In this document: positions 1 through 7,544 of the stretch, one piece after another
How the letters are laid out: the number at the start of each line of letters is the position of its first letter
Numbering within the stretch: position 1 is the stretch's first letter
Source of the DNA: Oerskovia turbata
GTDB taxonomy: Bacteria > Actinomycetota > Actinomycetes > Actinomycetales > Cellulomonadaceae
Reading direction: 5' to 3'
Length of the DNA: 64,000 nucleotides
Assembly: GCF_000718325.1 (NCBI RefSeq)
Contig: NZ_JOFV01000001.1
Span: 1-64,000 of the forward strand
The notes under the pieces: generated by a model
What the model saw: only the letters and a program-made list of their open reading frames with translations
Told to the model about the DNA's origin: nothing
Database searches by the model: none
Program-made: the position numbers and the translations under genes

Positions 1-104
1 TGCCTACCTGGCTCCAGCACTACAACCTAGAACGACCCCACCTCGGCATCGGCGGCCTACGACCCATCGACCGAGTCAACAACGCAACGAGTCAGTACAC
101 CTAG
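1..104 (+). CDS. IS481-like transposase, C-terminal end only (cut by window edge)
   Basis: The reading frame beginning at base 3 gives about 33 residues with the pattern WLQHYNLERPHLGIGG followed by LRPIDRV and a TAG stop. The W-x-x-H-Y-N-x-x-R-P-H-x-x-x-G-G arrangement is the typical end of the rve (DDE) integrase core of IS481-family transposases. Only the tail is visible, so whether the element is intact cannot be judged. It lies next to a low-GC two-gene module and is consistent with an accessory segment. I could not identify the terminal inverted repeat downstream. Confidence 0.75.
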   Translation, partial: PTWLQHYNLERPHLGIGGLRPIDRVNNATSQYT

Positions 105-677
105 GTGGGAGTGCTGCACGAAGTGCCGGACAGTCGCACCTTAGCGGCACGACCGAGCAGTGCCCGTTTCGATCCCGATCAAGGCGGCGGTGCCTCTTGA
201 AGCCGAATCGCCTTATCTACTGTGTAGATCCACCTGGGCACATTCTCCTCGAAGGTCTCGCGACTGAACTTCAGATCGTGCATCCAGAGCCCTGCCCGCC
301 CAGGTGACAAGTCGCTGCGAACTGACGGTCTCGACGCCGGAACGTCGACAGCACCTACCAAATCGCAGAGGTGACCCCGTCACAGGGGTGTGCCATTACA
401 GCGAGCGCGGGATACGAAGCCACCCACTTGGTCGCTTTGGAACGCCTGCGTACTGACTGCTGTCTTTGAAGCAATAAAACTCACGAGACCGTCCGGCGAT
501 ATGCGCTGACGGGAGACCAATGGCGATCCGGAGGGCCTGGAGTCGTCTCGCACAAAGGTCCGTCACAACAGGACCCTCGTCACGGTCCGCTTTAGGAGCG
601 TCCAGGGGCGAGTCGTGTGGTGCCCGAACCTGGTGGACGTGATCAATCGCGCTTGCGCGCTTGCTATAACTAGGGTA
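105..677. other. Low-GC stretch without a convincing gene
   Basis: This gap separates the transposase tail from the RelA/SpoT-like gene. A 60-codon frame on the minus strand (179-361, TTG start) ends in plausible protein-like sequence (FSRETFEENVPRW) and could be the stump of a truncated gene, but it has no visible ribosome binding site. A 14-bp palindrome, ACTAG-GGTA-CTAGT, lies at 669-682 across the stop codon of the next gene. Nothing else was recognised. Confidence 0.4.
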
Positions 678-1661
678 CTAGTCATTGTCTGCGCGTTCCG
701 GAAATGCAAACTGTTTTGTAAATCCCTCCCTAATGCCTAGAAGCTCGAATTCTGAGGATGGAACTACGACGTGCTTTCGGGTATGGCCTGGCGTATCCGG
801 CCTACTCACGAAACTAACTACGTACTGGAAGTAGCTGACGCTCACAGGCGTAAGGGAGCCGCCACGCAGGTCAAACTCAATCGCGTCGAGGAGTTCGATC
901 ACGCCGGCAGAAAGGTCCGAACGCTGGTATGATTTCACCAGAGATACCACGTTATCCGCAAATCTGTTCCAACTGCGTGGAGCGGCGACTTCGTCTAAAA
1001 GTCCTTCCTCAACGAACATTCGGAACCGCTTTAGTACAGCTTCGGCTGCGTCGGTCTCGGGCCACGGTGAAGATCTCACCTGACTCGATGCCGCGTCGAA
1101 TGCGGCGATCATCAATTCGATCTGCTCAACGCTGGCCTTCAAGTGTGCAGCGAGGCGCAGTCGTTTCCAATCCGCATGCTCCCCTTTGTAGACCAGATCA
1201 TGAGTAACCTTGCCCCAGGCCCACTCGAATGCGGTTACGATCTGAACTTCGAAGACTAGTTCTCCGAACCCAGGTTGCTTCTCTGATGCGACTTCGGGCT
1301 GGACGTTTCCATACCATCTCAGCCCGTCGAATCTGAAGGTGGATGGATCCTTCCTCGTGGACCAGCGGGCGCGGACCTCGCTCCTCGAGAAGGCGCCATC
1401 GAGAAATGCCAGGACTGCGTCTTCGTGCTCCACGAGTGGTACGACGATGGTAGCGGCGTATAGGTCGTTTACTTCAGACCAGGAGTTGAACCTCCCCGTG
1501 TCAAGTTTTTCGGCAAGCGACTCTTCGTTTTTTACTCGATCCAGGAATAGGTAGCCGTTCCTCTTGGCCATTGGGCGGAGAGTCTTCTGAACGTAGCGCT
1601 CGACCTCGCGAACCACCGGTAGGGCTTGGTTGTACGCGGTCCGCACGGACTCAGGCGTCAC
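678..1661 (-). CDS. RelA/SpoT-domain nucleotidyltransferase, ToxSAS-like candidate
   Basis: About 327 residues. The N-terminal half resembles a RelA/SpoT synthetase domain. R42-V-K44-N-E-E-S48-L-A-E-K52 matches the canonical R-x-K-x3-S-x3-K motif, and EVQIVT (E138, Q140) followed by H154 and Y158-K159 matches the conserved E-x-Q ... H ... YK block. The usual Tyr-x-Ser-x-His G-loop is not recognisable; the sequence there is FRFDGLRWYGNV. There is no HD hydrolase, TGS or ACT domain, so it is not a housekeeping Rel enzyme. The C-terminal 150 residues are unrecognised. I chose the GTG start (AGGA five bases upstream), which overlaps the DUF262 gene by 11 bases; a TTG start at 1679 is the alternative. 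The coupling and low GC suggest one horizontally acquired module. Making an alarmone or modifying tRNA is inferred from small alarmone synthetase toxins, not shown. Confidence 0.72.
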   Translation of the reverse strand: MTPESVRTAYNQALPVVREVERYVQKTLRPMAKRNGYLFLDRVKNEESLAEKLDTGRFNSWSEVNDLYAATIVVPLVEHEDAVLAFLDGAFSRSEVRARWSTRKDPSTFRFDGLRWYGNVQPEVASEKQPGFGELVFEVQIVTAFEWAWGKVTHDLVYKGEHADWKRLRLAAHLKASVEQIELMIAAFDAASSQVRSSPWPETDAAEAVLKRFRMFVEEGLLDEVAAPRSWNRFADNVVSLVKSYQRSDLSAGVIELLDAIEFDLRGGSLTPVSVSYFQYVVSFVSRPDTPGHTRKHVVVPSSEFELLGIREGFTKQFAFPERADND

Positions 1662-2706
1662 CTTGGTCCTGCTTTGCAAGGATTACGTTCTTCAAGATGC
1701 GGATGCGGTCGCGCCGTTGTGCTGCGTCATTTGATGCAGACCTTGCCGCGTCGTAGTAGCGGCGCCCGTCCTTGTCGCCACTTCGAGAGTCTTCACTGCC
1801 AACCTTGACCATGAAGGCTGTGAGTCGCTCGATCACAGTCGACGGTTTGGGTAGTTCATTATCGCGCTGCAATTCGAGGACGGTGCCGTAAAGCGAATAG
1901 AAGTCCGCCTGGTTGCGCAATCTCTTGGTATCGGGGTTGGCGAGGATGCCTTCTTGGAGCCCCTTTAGTGCCTGTATTGTGTCGCGGAACTCTTGTTCGA
2001 CTTCCGACTGACGCTCCCATTCTTCTTCTTTTGCGCTGTAGGCCGCATCTAGGTCGTCTTGGGACTGGCTGGCGACGCCGTTCTCGGTGAGTAGCAATAG
2101 TTGTGCAACAAACTCGACGTCCTTCATTTGGCGCCGCGACTGTGTTGCAACACGGGGAAAGTCCTTGGCCAGTTCCTCTTCCAAGTATTCGGCAAGGCGT
2201 TCGGTTGCACCAACAAATTGGCCTGAGTACTTCGCGTGTCGAAGTTCTTGACGGGTAAGGCGGGCAACATTCTTGTTAATTCGGTCAAATATGTTGCTCA
2301 GAGTGCCCTCATCCGTAGAGGGGAGTTGCTCGATTGAGAACTGGTAGCGATAGAAGTCGCGCTTCTCATCGGACGTAAGATCTGAGAAATAGGCTCCTCG
2401 GAGCCGTTCAACGGTTGCGGACTCGCTAACCGGGAATGCGCCTTCCAGAAACTCAATTACAGCCGACAATCGCTGTTTTCCGTCAACCACAGAGTACTCG
2501 GTTGTCCCGTCGTCCTGGATGTCCTCGTATAGAAAGATCGCAGGTGCCGGATATCCAAGAAGGACTGTGTCAATAAAGTAGTCTTTGTAGGGTTGTGACC
2601 AGACGCTCCGCCGCTGGTACGGCGGGTCGAGCTGTAGTAGGCTGCGCTTATAGAGATCCCAGAACCATGCAATCGATTGCGTCGTTAGTCTTCGGGTAGT
2701 TGCCAT
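1651..2706 (-). CDS. DUF262 (GmrS/ParB-like) protein without HNH domain
   Basis: 351 residues. The N-terminal part has the DUF262 hallmarks: PPYQRRSVW (Q31, R32, W36) and VVDGKQRLSAV (D75-G76-K77-Q78-R79), the variant of the (I/V)DGQQR motif that binds and hydrolyses nucleotides in GmrSD-type restriction enzymes. The segment FDRINKNVARLTRQELRHA is also typical of the family. The DUF1524 HNH nuclease half of GmrSD is absent; after about residue 200 the protein is charged and helical with no recognised domain. The ATG start has GAGGAG just upstream. It is the first gene of a two-gene minus-strand unit whose second gene is a RelA/SpoT-like protein, overlapping it. A sensor or regulatory NTPase role is inference. 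Confidence 0.8.
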   Translation of the reverse strand: MATTRRLTTQSIAWFWDLYKRSLLQLDPPYQRRSVWSQPYKDYFIDTVLLGYPAPAIFLYEDIQDDGTTEYSVVDGKQRLSAVIEFLEGAFPVSESATVERLRGAYFSDLTSDEKRDFYRYQFSIEQLPSTDEGTLSNIFDRINKNVARLTRQELRHAKYSGQFVGATERLAEYLEEELAKDFPRVATQSRRQMKDVEFVAQLLLLTENGVASQSQDDLDAAYSAKEEEWERQSEVEQEFRDTIQALKGLQEGILANPDTKRLRNQADFYSLYGTVLELQRDNELPKPSTVIERLTAFMVKVGSEDSRSGDKDGRRYYDAARSASNDAAQRRDRIRILKNVILAKQDQGDA

Positions 2707-2740
2707 GTCTCCTCGGTCCTGTGCGCTGCCTTGACCTGTG

Positions 2741-2763
2741 ACTATAGCGGAGCACTCTCGTGC
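2741..2763 (-). promoter_or_regulatory. Candidate promoter and operator of the DUF262-RelA/SpoT unit
   Basis: Read on the minus strand, a good -10 hexamer TATAGT lies at 2741-2746, about 35 bases before the ATG. Just upstream is a small palindrome GCAC-GAGA-GTGC (2752-2763) in the spacer region. No clear -35 was found, so repression or activation at the palindrome is possible but speculative. Confidence 0.4.
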
Positions 2764-2965
2764 GCACGGGGCCAGCTCTGAGGGCGTTGCCGACCGACTG
2801 AAGTTGCGGTTTCGTAGCACTTGACGATCAGGGGCGCCCGCGTCGTGGCCTGCGCTTCGCTCGCTGCGCGCGCTTAGGGAGCGCGGGCGTGCTCGGGACG
2901 CTCGACCACATCGAACGGCTCTCCTGAGTCTTCGCCATCGCGACGACGAACTCTCCCGCGTCGAT

Positions 2966-3200
2966 TTGCCCGGCCGCCCAGCGAACGCCTGCTTCAACAC
3001 AATTCTCGCGCTGCACCGTTCGGGCCTCGACGAGCGGTACGTATTGCCGAAGCGGGACTTGGTGCACGGGCTCGGACCTGCGCGAGGTCGCGCGTCGGGC
3101 GGTGCTCGAGCTGGGGACGTCGTTCGACGAGCGGGCGCTGCGGGACGTCGCCACGTCGGGACGGTGGAAGCCTCAGGCGGACGTCGGTCAGTACCTCTGA
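2966..3200 (+). pseudogene. Frame-broken coding remnant at the island edge
   Basis: Two adjacent plus-strand frames show the high third-position GC of real genes in this genome but are offset from each other. The first (about 2966-3086) includes LDERYVLPKRDLVHGL. The second (about 3087-3200) includes DLREVARRAVLELGTSFDER and ends ATSGRWKPQADVGQYL-stop. A single frameshift near 3087 would join them. I do not recognise the protein. It sits where base composition returns to about 70 percent GC or more, so it may be a host gene truncated when the left segment was acquired. The rest of 2707-3323 holds only a GC-rich hairpin-prone stretch near 2833-2895. Confidence 0.35.
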
Positions 3201-3323
3201 CCGGTTCGCCGGGTTGTCGTCGGTCGCCGTCGCGCATCGCCGCAGACGCTCGCGCCGTCGCGACATGTCCGGTCCGCCCGAGATGAACCGGCCGGTCGTG
3301 CCCATTGGTGGAAGAGTGTCCCC

Positions 3324-4187
3324 GTGACCTCGAACGACGCCGACAGCGCAGACGACCAGCCGAGACCGTCCGGTGCGTTCGCCGCAGCCCCCGACGTCGA
3401 CTCGGTCTTCCCCGCGCGGCCGGCACCGGACCCGGCCGACCCGGCTGGCCCGTCAACGCCCCAGCAGCCCGGCGACCTCGACGCGGAGCACGAAACGCAC
3501 CAGGACCCCGCCCCCACCCGCCGCCCCTGGTCGTTCGTTCGCGAGGTCGGCATCATCGTCGTCGCGGCGCTGATCATCTCGTTCCTCATCAAGACGTTCC
3601 TGGTCCAGCCGTTCGTCATCCCGAGCGAGTCGATGGAGGACACGCTCATCGAGGACGACCGGGTCCTGGCGTCGCGCCTCGTCCCGCGGTTCCTCGACGT
3701 GCACCGCGGCGACGTCGTGGTCTTCAAGGACCCGGGCGGCTGGCTTGCGAGCCAGCCGCAGAACGAGTCGACGGGGCTGGTCAAGGCGGGGGAGACGTTC
3801 CTGACGTTCATCGGGATCCGTCCGGTGGACGCGAACGAGCACCTCATCAAGCGGGTCGTCGGCGTGCCGGGGGACCATGTGACGTGCTGCGACGCGCAGG
3901 GTCGGGTGTCGGTCAACGGTGTGCCGATCGACGAGACGTACATCAAGGCGGGTTCGGCCCCGAGCGAGGTCCCGTTCGACGTGACGGTGCCCGAGGGGCA
4001 CCTGTTCGTCCTGGGCGACAACCGTCAGAACTCGGGGGACTCTCGCTACAACACGGACAAGCCGGGGCAGGGGTTCGTGCCCATGGAGAACGTGGTGGGC
4101 ACCGCGGTCGCGAAGGTGTGGCCGCTCGACCGGGCCGCGTTGATGCGCAACCCCGGCAGCGTGTTCGAGGACGTCCCGGCGCCCTGA
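3324..4187 (+). CDS. lepB: Signal peptidase I
   Basis: 287 residues. This is the membrane protease that removes signal peptides from secreted proteins. An unusually long, acidic and Pro-rich cytoplasmic N-terminus of about 68 residues precedes one membrane segment (about 75-95). The catalytic pair is present: Ser103 in PSESM, and Lys176 in HLIKRVVGVPGD. The C-terminal box GDNRQNSGDSR is also intact. The start is GTG. The protein ends in EDVPAP and has no second membrane anchor. In many actinobacteria lepB follows rplS; here it follows a broken gene and precedes an unrelated lipoprotein gene, so its usual neighbourhood is not kept. Confidence 0.95.
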   Translation: MTSNDADSADDQPRPSGAFAAAPDVDSVFPARPAPDPADPAGPSTPQQPGDLDAEHETHQDPAPTRRPWSFVREVGIIVVAALIISFLIKTFLVQPFVIPSESMEDTLIEDDRVLASRLVPRFLDVHRGDVVVFKDPGGWLASQPQNESTGLVKAGETFLTFIGIRPVDANEHLIKRVVGVPGDHVTCCDAQGRVSVNGVPIDETYIKAGSAPSEVPFDVTVPEGHLFVLGDNRQNSGDSRYNTDKPGQGFVPMENVVGTAVAKVWPLDRAALMRNPGSVFEDVPAP

Positions 4188-4281
4188 GCGGACTCACCCG
4201 CCCGACGATCCCGCCGCCCGGGCGCTCCGGCCCCGCATCCCCTAGCGTGAGGGCACTGCCCGCACGCAGAAGGGACTGCCC

Positions 4282-5511
4282 GTGTCGTGGAGCTCGGCCC
4301 GACCTGTCGGGGGACTGCGCCGTGCGGCGCTCGGGGCGACGGCCGCAGCGGTGGCGCTGGTGGTGGTCGCGGGCTGCACGGGATCGCCCTCGGCGTCCCC
4401 GGGCCCGACGCCGGAGCGCCCCTCCGCGGGCGCCTCGCCGTCGGAGCGGACCACGCCGGCACCCGCACCGGCCCCCAGCCCGACATCAACACCGACACCC
4501 ACGCCCACCCCGACTCCGACGCGTGCCGCGTCGAACGTGCCCATGACGCGTCTCGCGCCGGGCGAGAACCCGCCGCAGTTCGTCATCTTCTCGTTCGACG
4601 GCGCCGGGTGGCACGACCGCTGGACCGAGTTCCGTGAGGCGGCGGCACAGGTGAACGCGCGGTTCACGGGGTTCCTCACGGGCATCTACCTCCTCACGGA
4701 CGACCACCGCGACGCCTACACGGGTCCGGGGCATCCGACGGGCAAGGCGTCGGTGAGCTTCGGGGGTGACGCGGCGACCGTGACGACGCTCGTGGGCGAC
4801 CTCAACGCGGCGTGGATGGAGGGGCACGAGATCGGGACGCACTACAACGGGCACTTCTGCGCCGACAACCCGCCGGGCGGGGCGTCGTGGTCCACGGCCG
4901 ACTGGAACAGCGAGCTCGACCAGTTCTTCGGGTTCTGGAACGGCTGGCAGCAGATCGACGGCCTGCAGGGCACGCCGCCGCTCGCGATCCCCGCGTCCGA
5001 GGTCAAGGGTGGCCGGACGCCGTGCCTCGAGGGGAGCTGGGACCAGATCGCCCCCGCGTGGGCGGCGCACGGGCTGACCTACGACTCGTCGATCCCGGGC
5101 AGCGGCATCGCGTGGCCCAGGCAGGAGTACGGCGTGTGGGAGTTCCGCATGCAGACCACGAGCTCCCCGTCGCTCGGCAGCGTCATGGCCATGGACTACA
5201 ACTTCTGGTACAAGTTCAACAAGGCTCAGAACCAGCCGGAGCGGGCCCCGGAGATCCGGGCCGCGGTCCTCGACACGTACCGCCACATGTACGACGCGGC
5301 CTTCACGGGCAACCGTGCTCCGGTGCTCGTGGCGAACCACTTCAACCAGTGGAGCGGCAACGCGTTCAACCCGGCGGCCAAGGACTTCATGCTCGAGACG
5401 TGCGGCAAGCCCGAGACGATCTGCGCGACGTACCAGGACGTCATCGCCTGGATGAACCTGCAGGACCCGGCGGTGCTCGCAGAGCTCCAGGCCCGCCCGG
5501 CGGTGTACTGA
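4282..5511 (+). CDS. Polysaccharide deacetylase-like secreted lipoprotein
   Basis: 409 residues. A signal peptide ends in the lipobox VVVAGC, followed by a Ser/Pro/Thr linker with a (PT)n run, then a NodB-like fold from about residue 95 (PPQFVIFSFDGAGW). The metal-binding H-x3-H motif is seen in GHEIGTHYNGHF. The first NodB motif, normally FDDG, reads SFDGAG here, so the metal-binding second Asp is replaced by Gly. It is probably anchored outside the membrane and may act on cell-wall or plant polysaccharide, but loss of that Asp makes deacetylase activity uncertain. The GTG start is the most upstream that precedes the signal peptide. Confidence 0.8.
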   Translation: MSWSSARPVGGLRRAALGATAAAVALVVVAGCTGSPSASPGPTPERPSAGASPSERTTPAPAPAPSPTSTPTPTPTPTPTRAASNVPMTRLAPGENPPQFVIFSFDGAGWHDRWTEFREAAAQVNARFTGFLTGIYLLTDDHRDAYTGPGHPTGKASVSFGGDAATVTTLVGDLNAAWMEGHEIGTHYNGHFCADNPPGGASWSTADWNSELDQFFGFWNGWQQIDGLQGTPPLAIPASEVKGGRTPCLEGSWDQIAPAWAAHGLTYDSSIPGSGIAWPRQEYGVWEFRMQTTSSPSLGSVMAMDYNFWYKFNKAQNQPERAPEIRAAVLDTYRHMYDAAFTGNRAPVLVANHFNQWSGNAFNPAAKDFMLETCGKPETICATYQDVIAWMNLQDPAVLAELQARPAVY

Positions 5512-5514
5512 GCC

Positions 5515-5982
5515 GTGGTCACGAGCGCGGGGCTCCTGCTCTACCGGGTCGCGGACGACGGCGCGGTCGAGGTGCTGCTCGGCCACATGGGCGGGCCGTT
5601 GTGGGCCCGCAAGGACGAGCGCGGGTGGACGATCCCCAAGGGTGAGCACGCCCCCGGCGAGGACGCGCACGACGCCGCGGTGCGCGAGTTCACCGAGGAG
5701 CTGGGCTCGCCGCCGCCCGACGGCTCCGAGGTCGACCTGGGCGAGGTCCGGCAGCGCGCGGGCAAGACGGTCCGGGCGTGGGCGCGCCGCGCCGACCTCG
5801 ACGTGAGCACCGCGGTGAGCAACACGTTCGAGATGGAGTGGCCGCCGCGCTCGGGCCGCCGGGCGACGTTCCCGGAGCTGGACCGGGTCGCGTGGGTGCC
5901 GCTCGCGCGGGCGCGCGACCTGGTGGTCGCGGGTCAGGTGAGCCTGCTGGACCGCCTCGAGGAGGCGCTCACGAACCCCTGA
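5515..5982 (+). CDS. Nudix hydrolase
   Basis: 155 residues. The Nudix box G-x5-E-x7-REFTEELG starts at residue 43 (GEHAPGEDAHDAAV then REFTEELG) and has all consensus residues. The family hydrolyses nucleoside diphosphates linked to another group. The upstream WTIPKGE resembles Ap4A or diphosphoinositol-type hydrolases. The GTG start lies three bases after the lipoprotein stop, so the two are probably co-transcribed. The substrate cannot be read from the sequence. Confidence 0.9.
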   Translation: MVTSAGLLLYRVADDGAVEVLLGHMGGPLWARKDERGWTIPKGEHAPGEDAHDAAVREFTEELGSPPPDGSEVDLGEVRQRAGKTVRAWARRADLDVSTAVSNTFEMEWPPRSGRRATFPELDRVAWVPLARARDLVVAGQVSLLDRLEEALTNP

Positions 5983-5984
5983 GG

Positions 5985-6064
5985 TGCCCGACGACGGAGC
6001 GCGCCCCGGGCGACCACCTCTCCGTCGTGAGGTGGCCGCCCGGGGCGCGCGGCGCCGTCGGGCA
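5985..6064. terminator. Long hairpin between convergent nudix and aztD genes
   Basis: Arms of 36 bases (5985-6020 and 6029-6064) pair around an 8-base loop with few mismatches. The outer part is TGCCCGACGACGGAGCGCGC on the left and its near complement ending CGCCGTCGGGCA on the right. It lies between convergent genes and could stop transcription from both sides. The same outer sequence recurs in hairpins at 40150 and 50551. Confidence 0.75.
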
Positions 6065-6081
6065 GGGGGGTGCGTTGGCGG

Positions 6082-7359
6082 CTAGCCTGCGAGGCCCGAG
6101 ACGCCCGTCAGCTCGTTGGGCACGACGTCGAGCGTGGTGCTCGCGTAGACCTCTCCGGACTCGACGTCGACCGCGTGGACGGTCTTGGTCGCGGGGTCGG
6201 TCACGTACGCGGTGTGGTCGAGCACGAAGAGCGTGGGGCGCGGTGCCTGCCAGTCGTCGGGCTCGGTCCAGGCGCCCGTCACGGGGATCGTGCTGGTGAT
6301 CGCGCCCGTCGCGGGGTCGATGACGCGCAGCGACCCGTCGGTCCCGAGGACGAGGGCCTCGCCGTGCGGGCCGCGGCCGAGCGAGCGGAACGAGTAGCTC
6401 GCACCGGTCTCGACCAGGGTGATCTGCTTGCTCACGGTGTCGACGAGCGAGACGCGCGTGGGGCGTTCGAGCTCGGCGTCGGGGTCCGCCTTGTAGTCGC
6501 CGAGGACGACCGCGGACTCCTCGGACCCGGCCTGGTTGCCGATGCGGCCGTACGCGTCGGCCGACGCGATCTTGGTCAGCTCGCCGCCCGCGTAGACGAC
6601 CACGCCGTCCTCGCAGCCCACGACCACGGCCTCGTCGGACGCGACGGCCTCGCCGTGCACCCCCGGGCAGGCGTCGGTGCGCGCGATCTCGTGGTGGCCG
6701 CTGTCGAGGACGACGACGCTCGACCGGGCGTCCTCGGTGCCGTCGGTGACCAGCAGGTTCCCGTTCTCGAGCTCGACCGCGACGCCGTGGTGAGGCGACG
6801 GGGTCGTGTACGTGGTGGTCTTCGGCGTGCCGTCGGCGAGGTCGTGCGGGTCGAACGACTCGACGAGCCCCGAGCCGTCGTTGAACAGGACCGTGCGGCC
6901 CGCGTGGCGGACGACGTGCCCGGGGTGGTTCGCGGCGAACTCGACCTTCGTGAAGGCCGGGTCGGACGTGTAGAAGTGCGAGTGGTTGCCGTGCGCCTCG
7001 CCCCACGTGCCGAGGTCGAGGACCCGGAACGCGTCGCCCGCGGAGACGATCACGTGGCGTTCGTCGCCTGCGGGGTTGAGGCGCGTGAAGCCGTCGACCG
7101 GGAGGTCGGCGACCTGTTCGAGGCTCGTGCCGTCGAGCACGACGACCCCGCCGTCGTAGGTCAGGGCGATGCGCGGGGTGTCGGTCGCGGCCTCGGTCCC
7201 GTGGCCGCCCTGCTCGTGCTCGTGCTCGTGCTCGTGGTCGTGCTCTGCCGCGTCGGACGCGGCGGGTGAGGCCTCGCCCGTGGCGCAGCCGGCGAGGACG
7301 GCGGCGGGCAGGGCGAGGGCGATCCCCAGGGCGAGGCTGCGGTGTCTGGTGCTGGTCAT
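6082..7359 (-). CDS. aztD: AztD-like zinc metallochaperone lipoprotein
   Basis: 425 residues. The signal peptide ends in the lipobox VLAGC, followed by the His-rich metal-binding segment HDHEHEHEHEQGGHG and then a beta-propeller-like body rich in repeated VVLD/VSLVDT strands and further His residues (GNHSHFYTS, PSPHHGVAVE). This matches AztD, the periplasmic or cell-surface protein that passes zinc to the AztC binding protein of an ABC importer. No aztABC transporter genes are nearby, so the partner must be encoded elsewhere. A Zur-type palindrome lies about 90 bases upstream and suggests induction by zinc starvation. The ATG start is chosen because it gives the complete signal peptide. Confidence 0.85.
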   Translation of the reverse strand: MTSTRHRSLALGIALALPAAVLAGCATGEASPAASDAAEHDHEHEHEHEQGGHGTEAATDTPRIALTYDGGVVVLDGTSLEQVADLPVDGFTRLNPAGDERHVIVSAGDAFRVLDLGTWGEAHGNHSHFYTSDPAFTKVEFAANHPGHVVRHAGRTVLFNDGSGLVESFDPHDLADGTPKTTTYTTPSPHHGVAVELENGNLLVTDGTEDARSSVVVLDSGHHEIARTDACPGVHGEAVASDEAVVVGCEDGVVVYAGGELTKIASADAYGRIGNQAGSEESAVVLGDYKADPDAELERPTRVSLVDTVSKQITLVETGASYSFRSLGRGPHGEALVLGTDGSLRVIDPATGAITSTIPVTGAWTEPDDWQAPRPTLFVLDHTAYVTDPATKTVHAVDVESGEVYASTTLDVVPNELTGVSGLAG

Positions 7360-7448
7360 GGCGTCACGGGACCCTGACGGGTCCCACCGTCCTTCCGGTA
7401 GGTGGATGGGTTCCGACGCAGGAGCGACGGACCTCGCACACCGTAGCA

Positions 7449-7473
7449 GAGAATGAGAATCACTCTCATTCTC
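7449..7473 (-). promoter_or_regulatory. Zur-type operator upstream of aztD
   Basis: Twelve-base arms GAGAATGAGAAT and ACTCTCATTCTC surround a central C, with one mismatch. The 15-base core TGAGAAT-C-ACTCTCA fits the pattern of actinobacterial Zur boxes, which are A/T-rich palindromes with TGA...TCA ends. It stands 90 bases before the aztD start codon. Zur regulation is inferred from the site shape and the zinc-protein target. Confidence 0.75.
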
Positions 7474-7544
7474 AATCGACAGGGGTCCGCTCGACGTGCC
7501 GGAACGTCCGGCGCGCTGCTGACGACCTGCAGTTCTCCGGGGGG

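Noticed and set aside
2828..3154. 108-codon minus-strand frame at the island edge
   Set aside because: No recognised domain or ribosome site; the plus strand shows better coding bias in the same stretch.
1755..3456. N-terminal extension of the DUF262 protein to about 600 residues
   Set aside because: The extension crosses the base-composition break, has no domain, and the ATG at 2706 has a promoter and ribosome site and begins exactly at the family's usual start.
4480..4520. Short tandem repeat of ACNCCN units
   Set aside because: It encodes the Pro-Thr linker of the lipoprotein and is common in secreted actinobacterial proteins.
7217..7246. Short tandem hexamer CTCGTG-like repeat
   Set aside because: It encodes the His/Glu-rich metal-binding segment of AztD and is not an independent repeat element.
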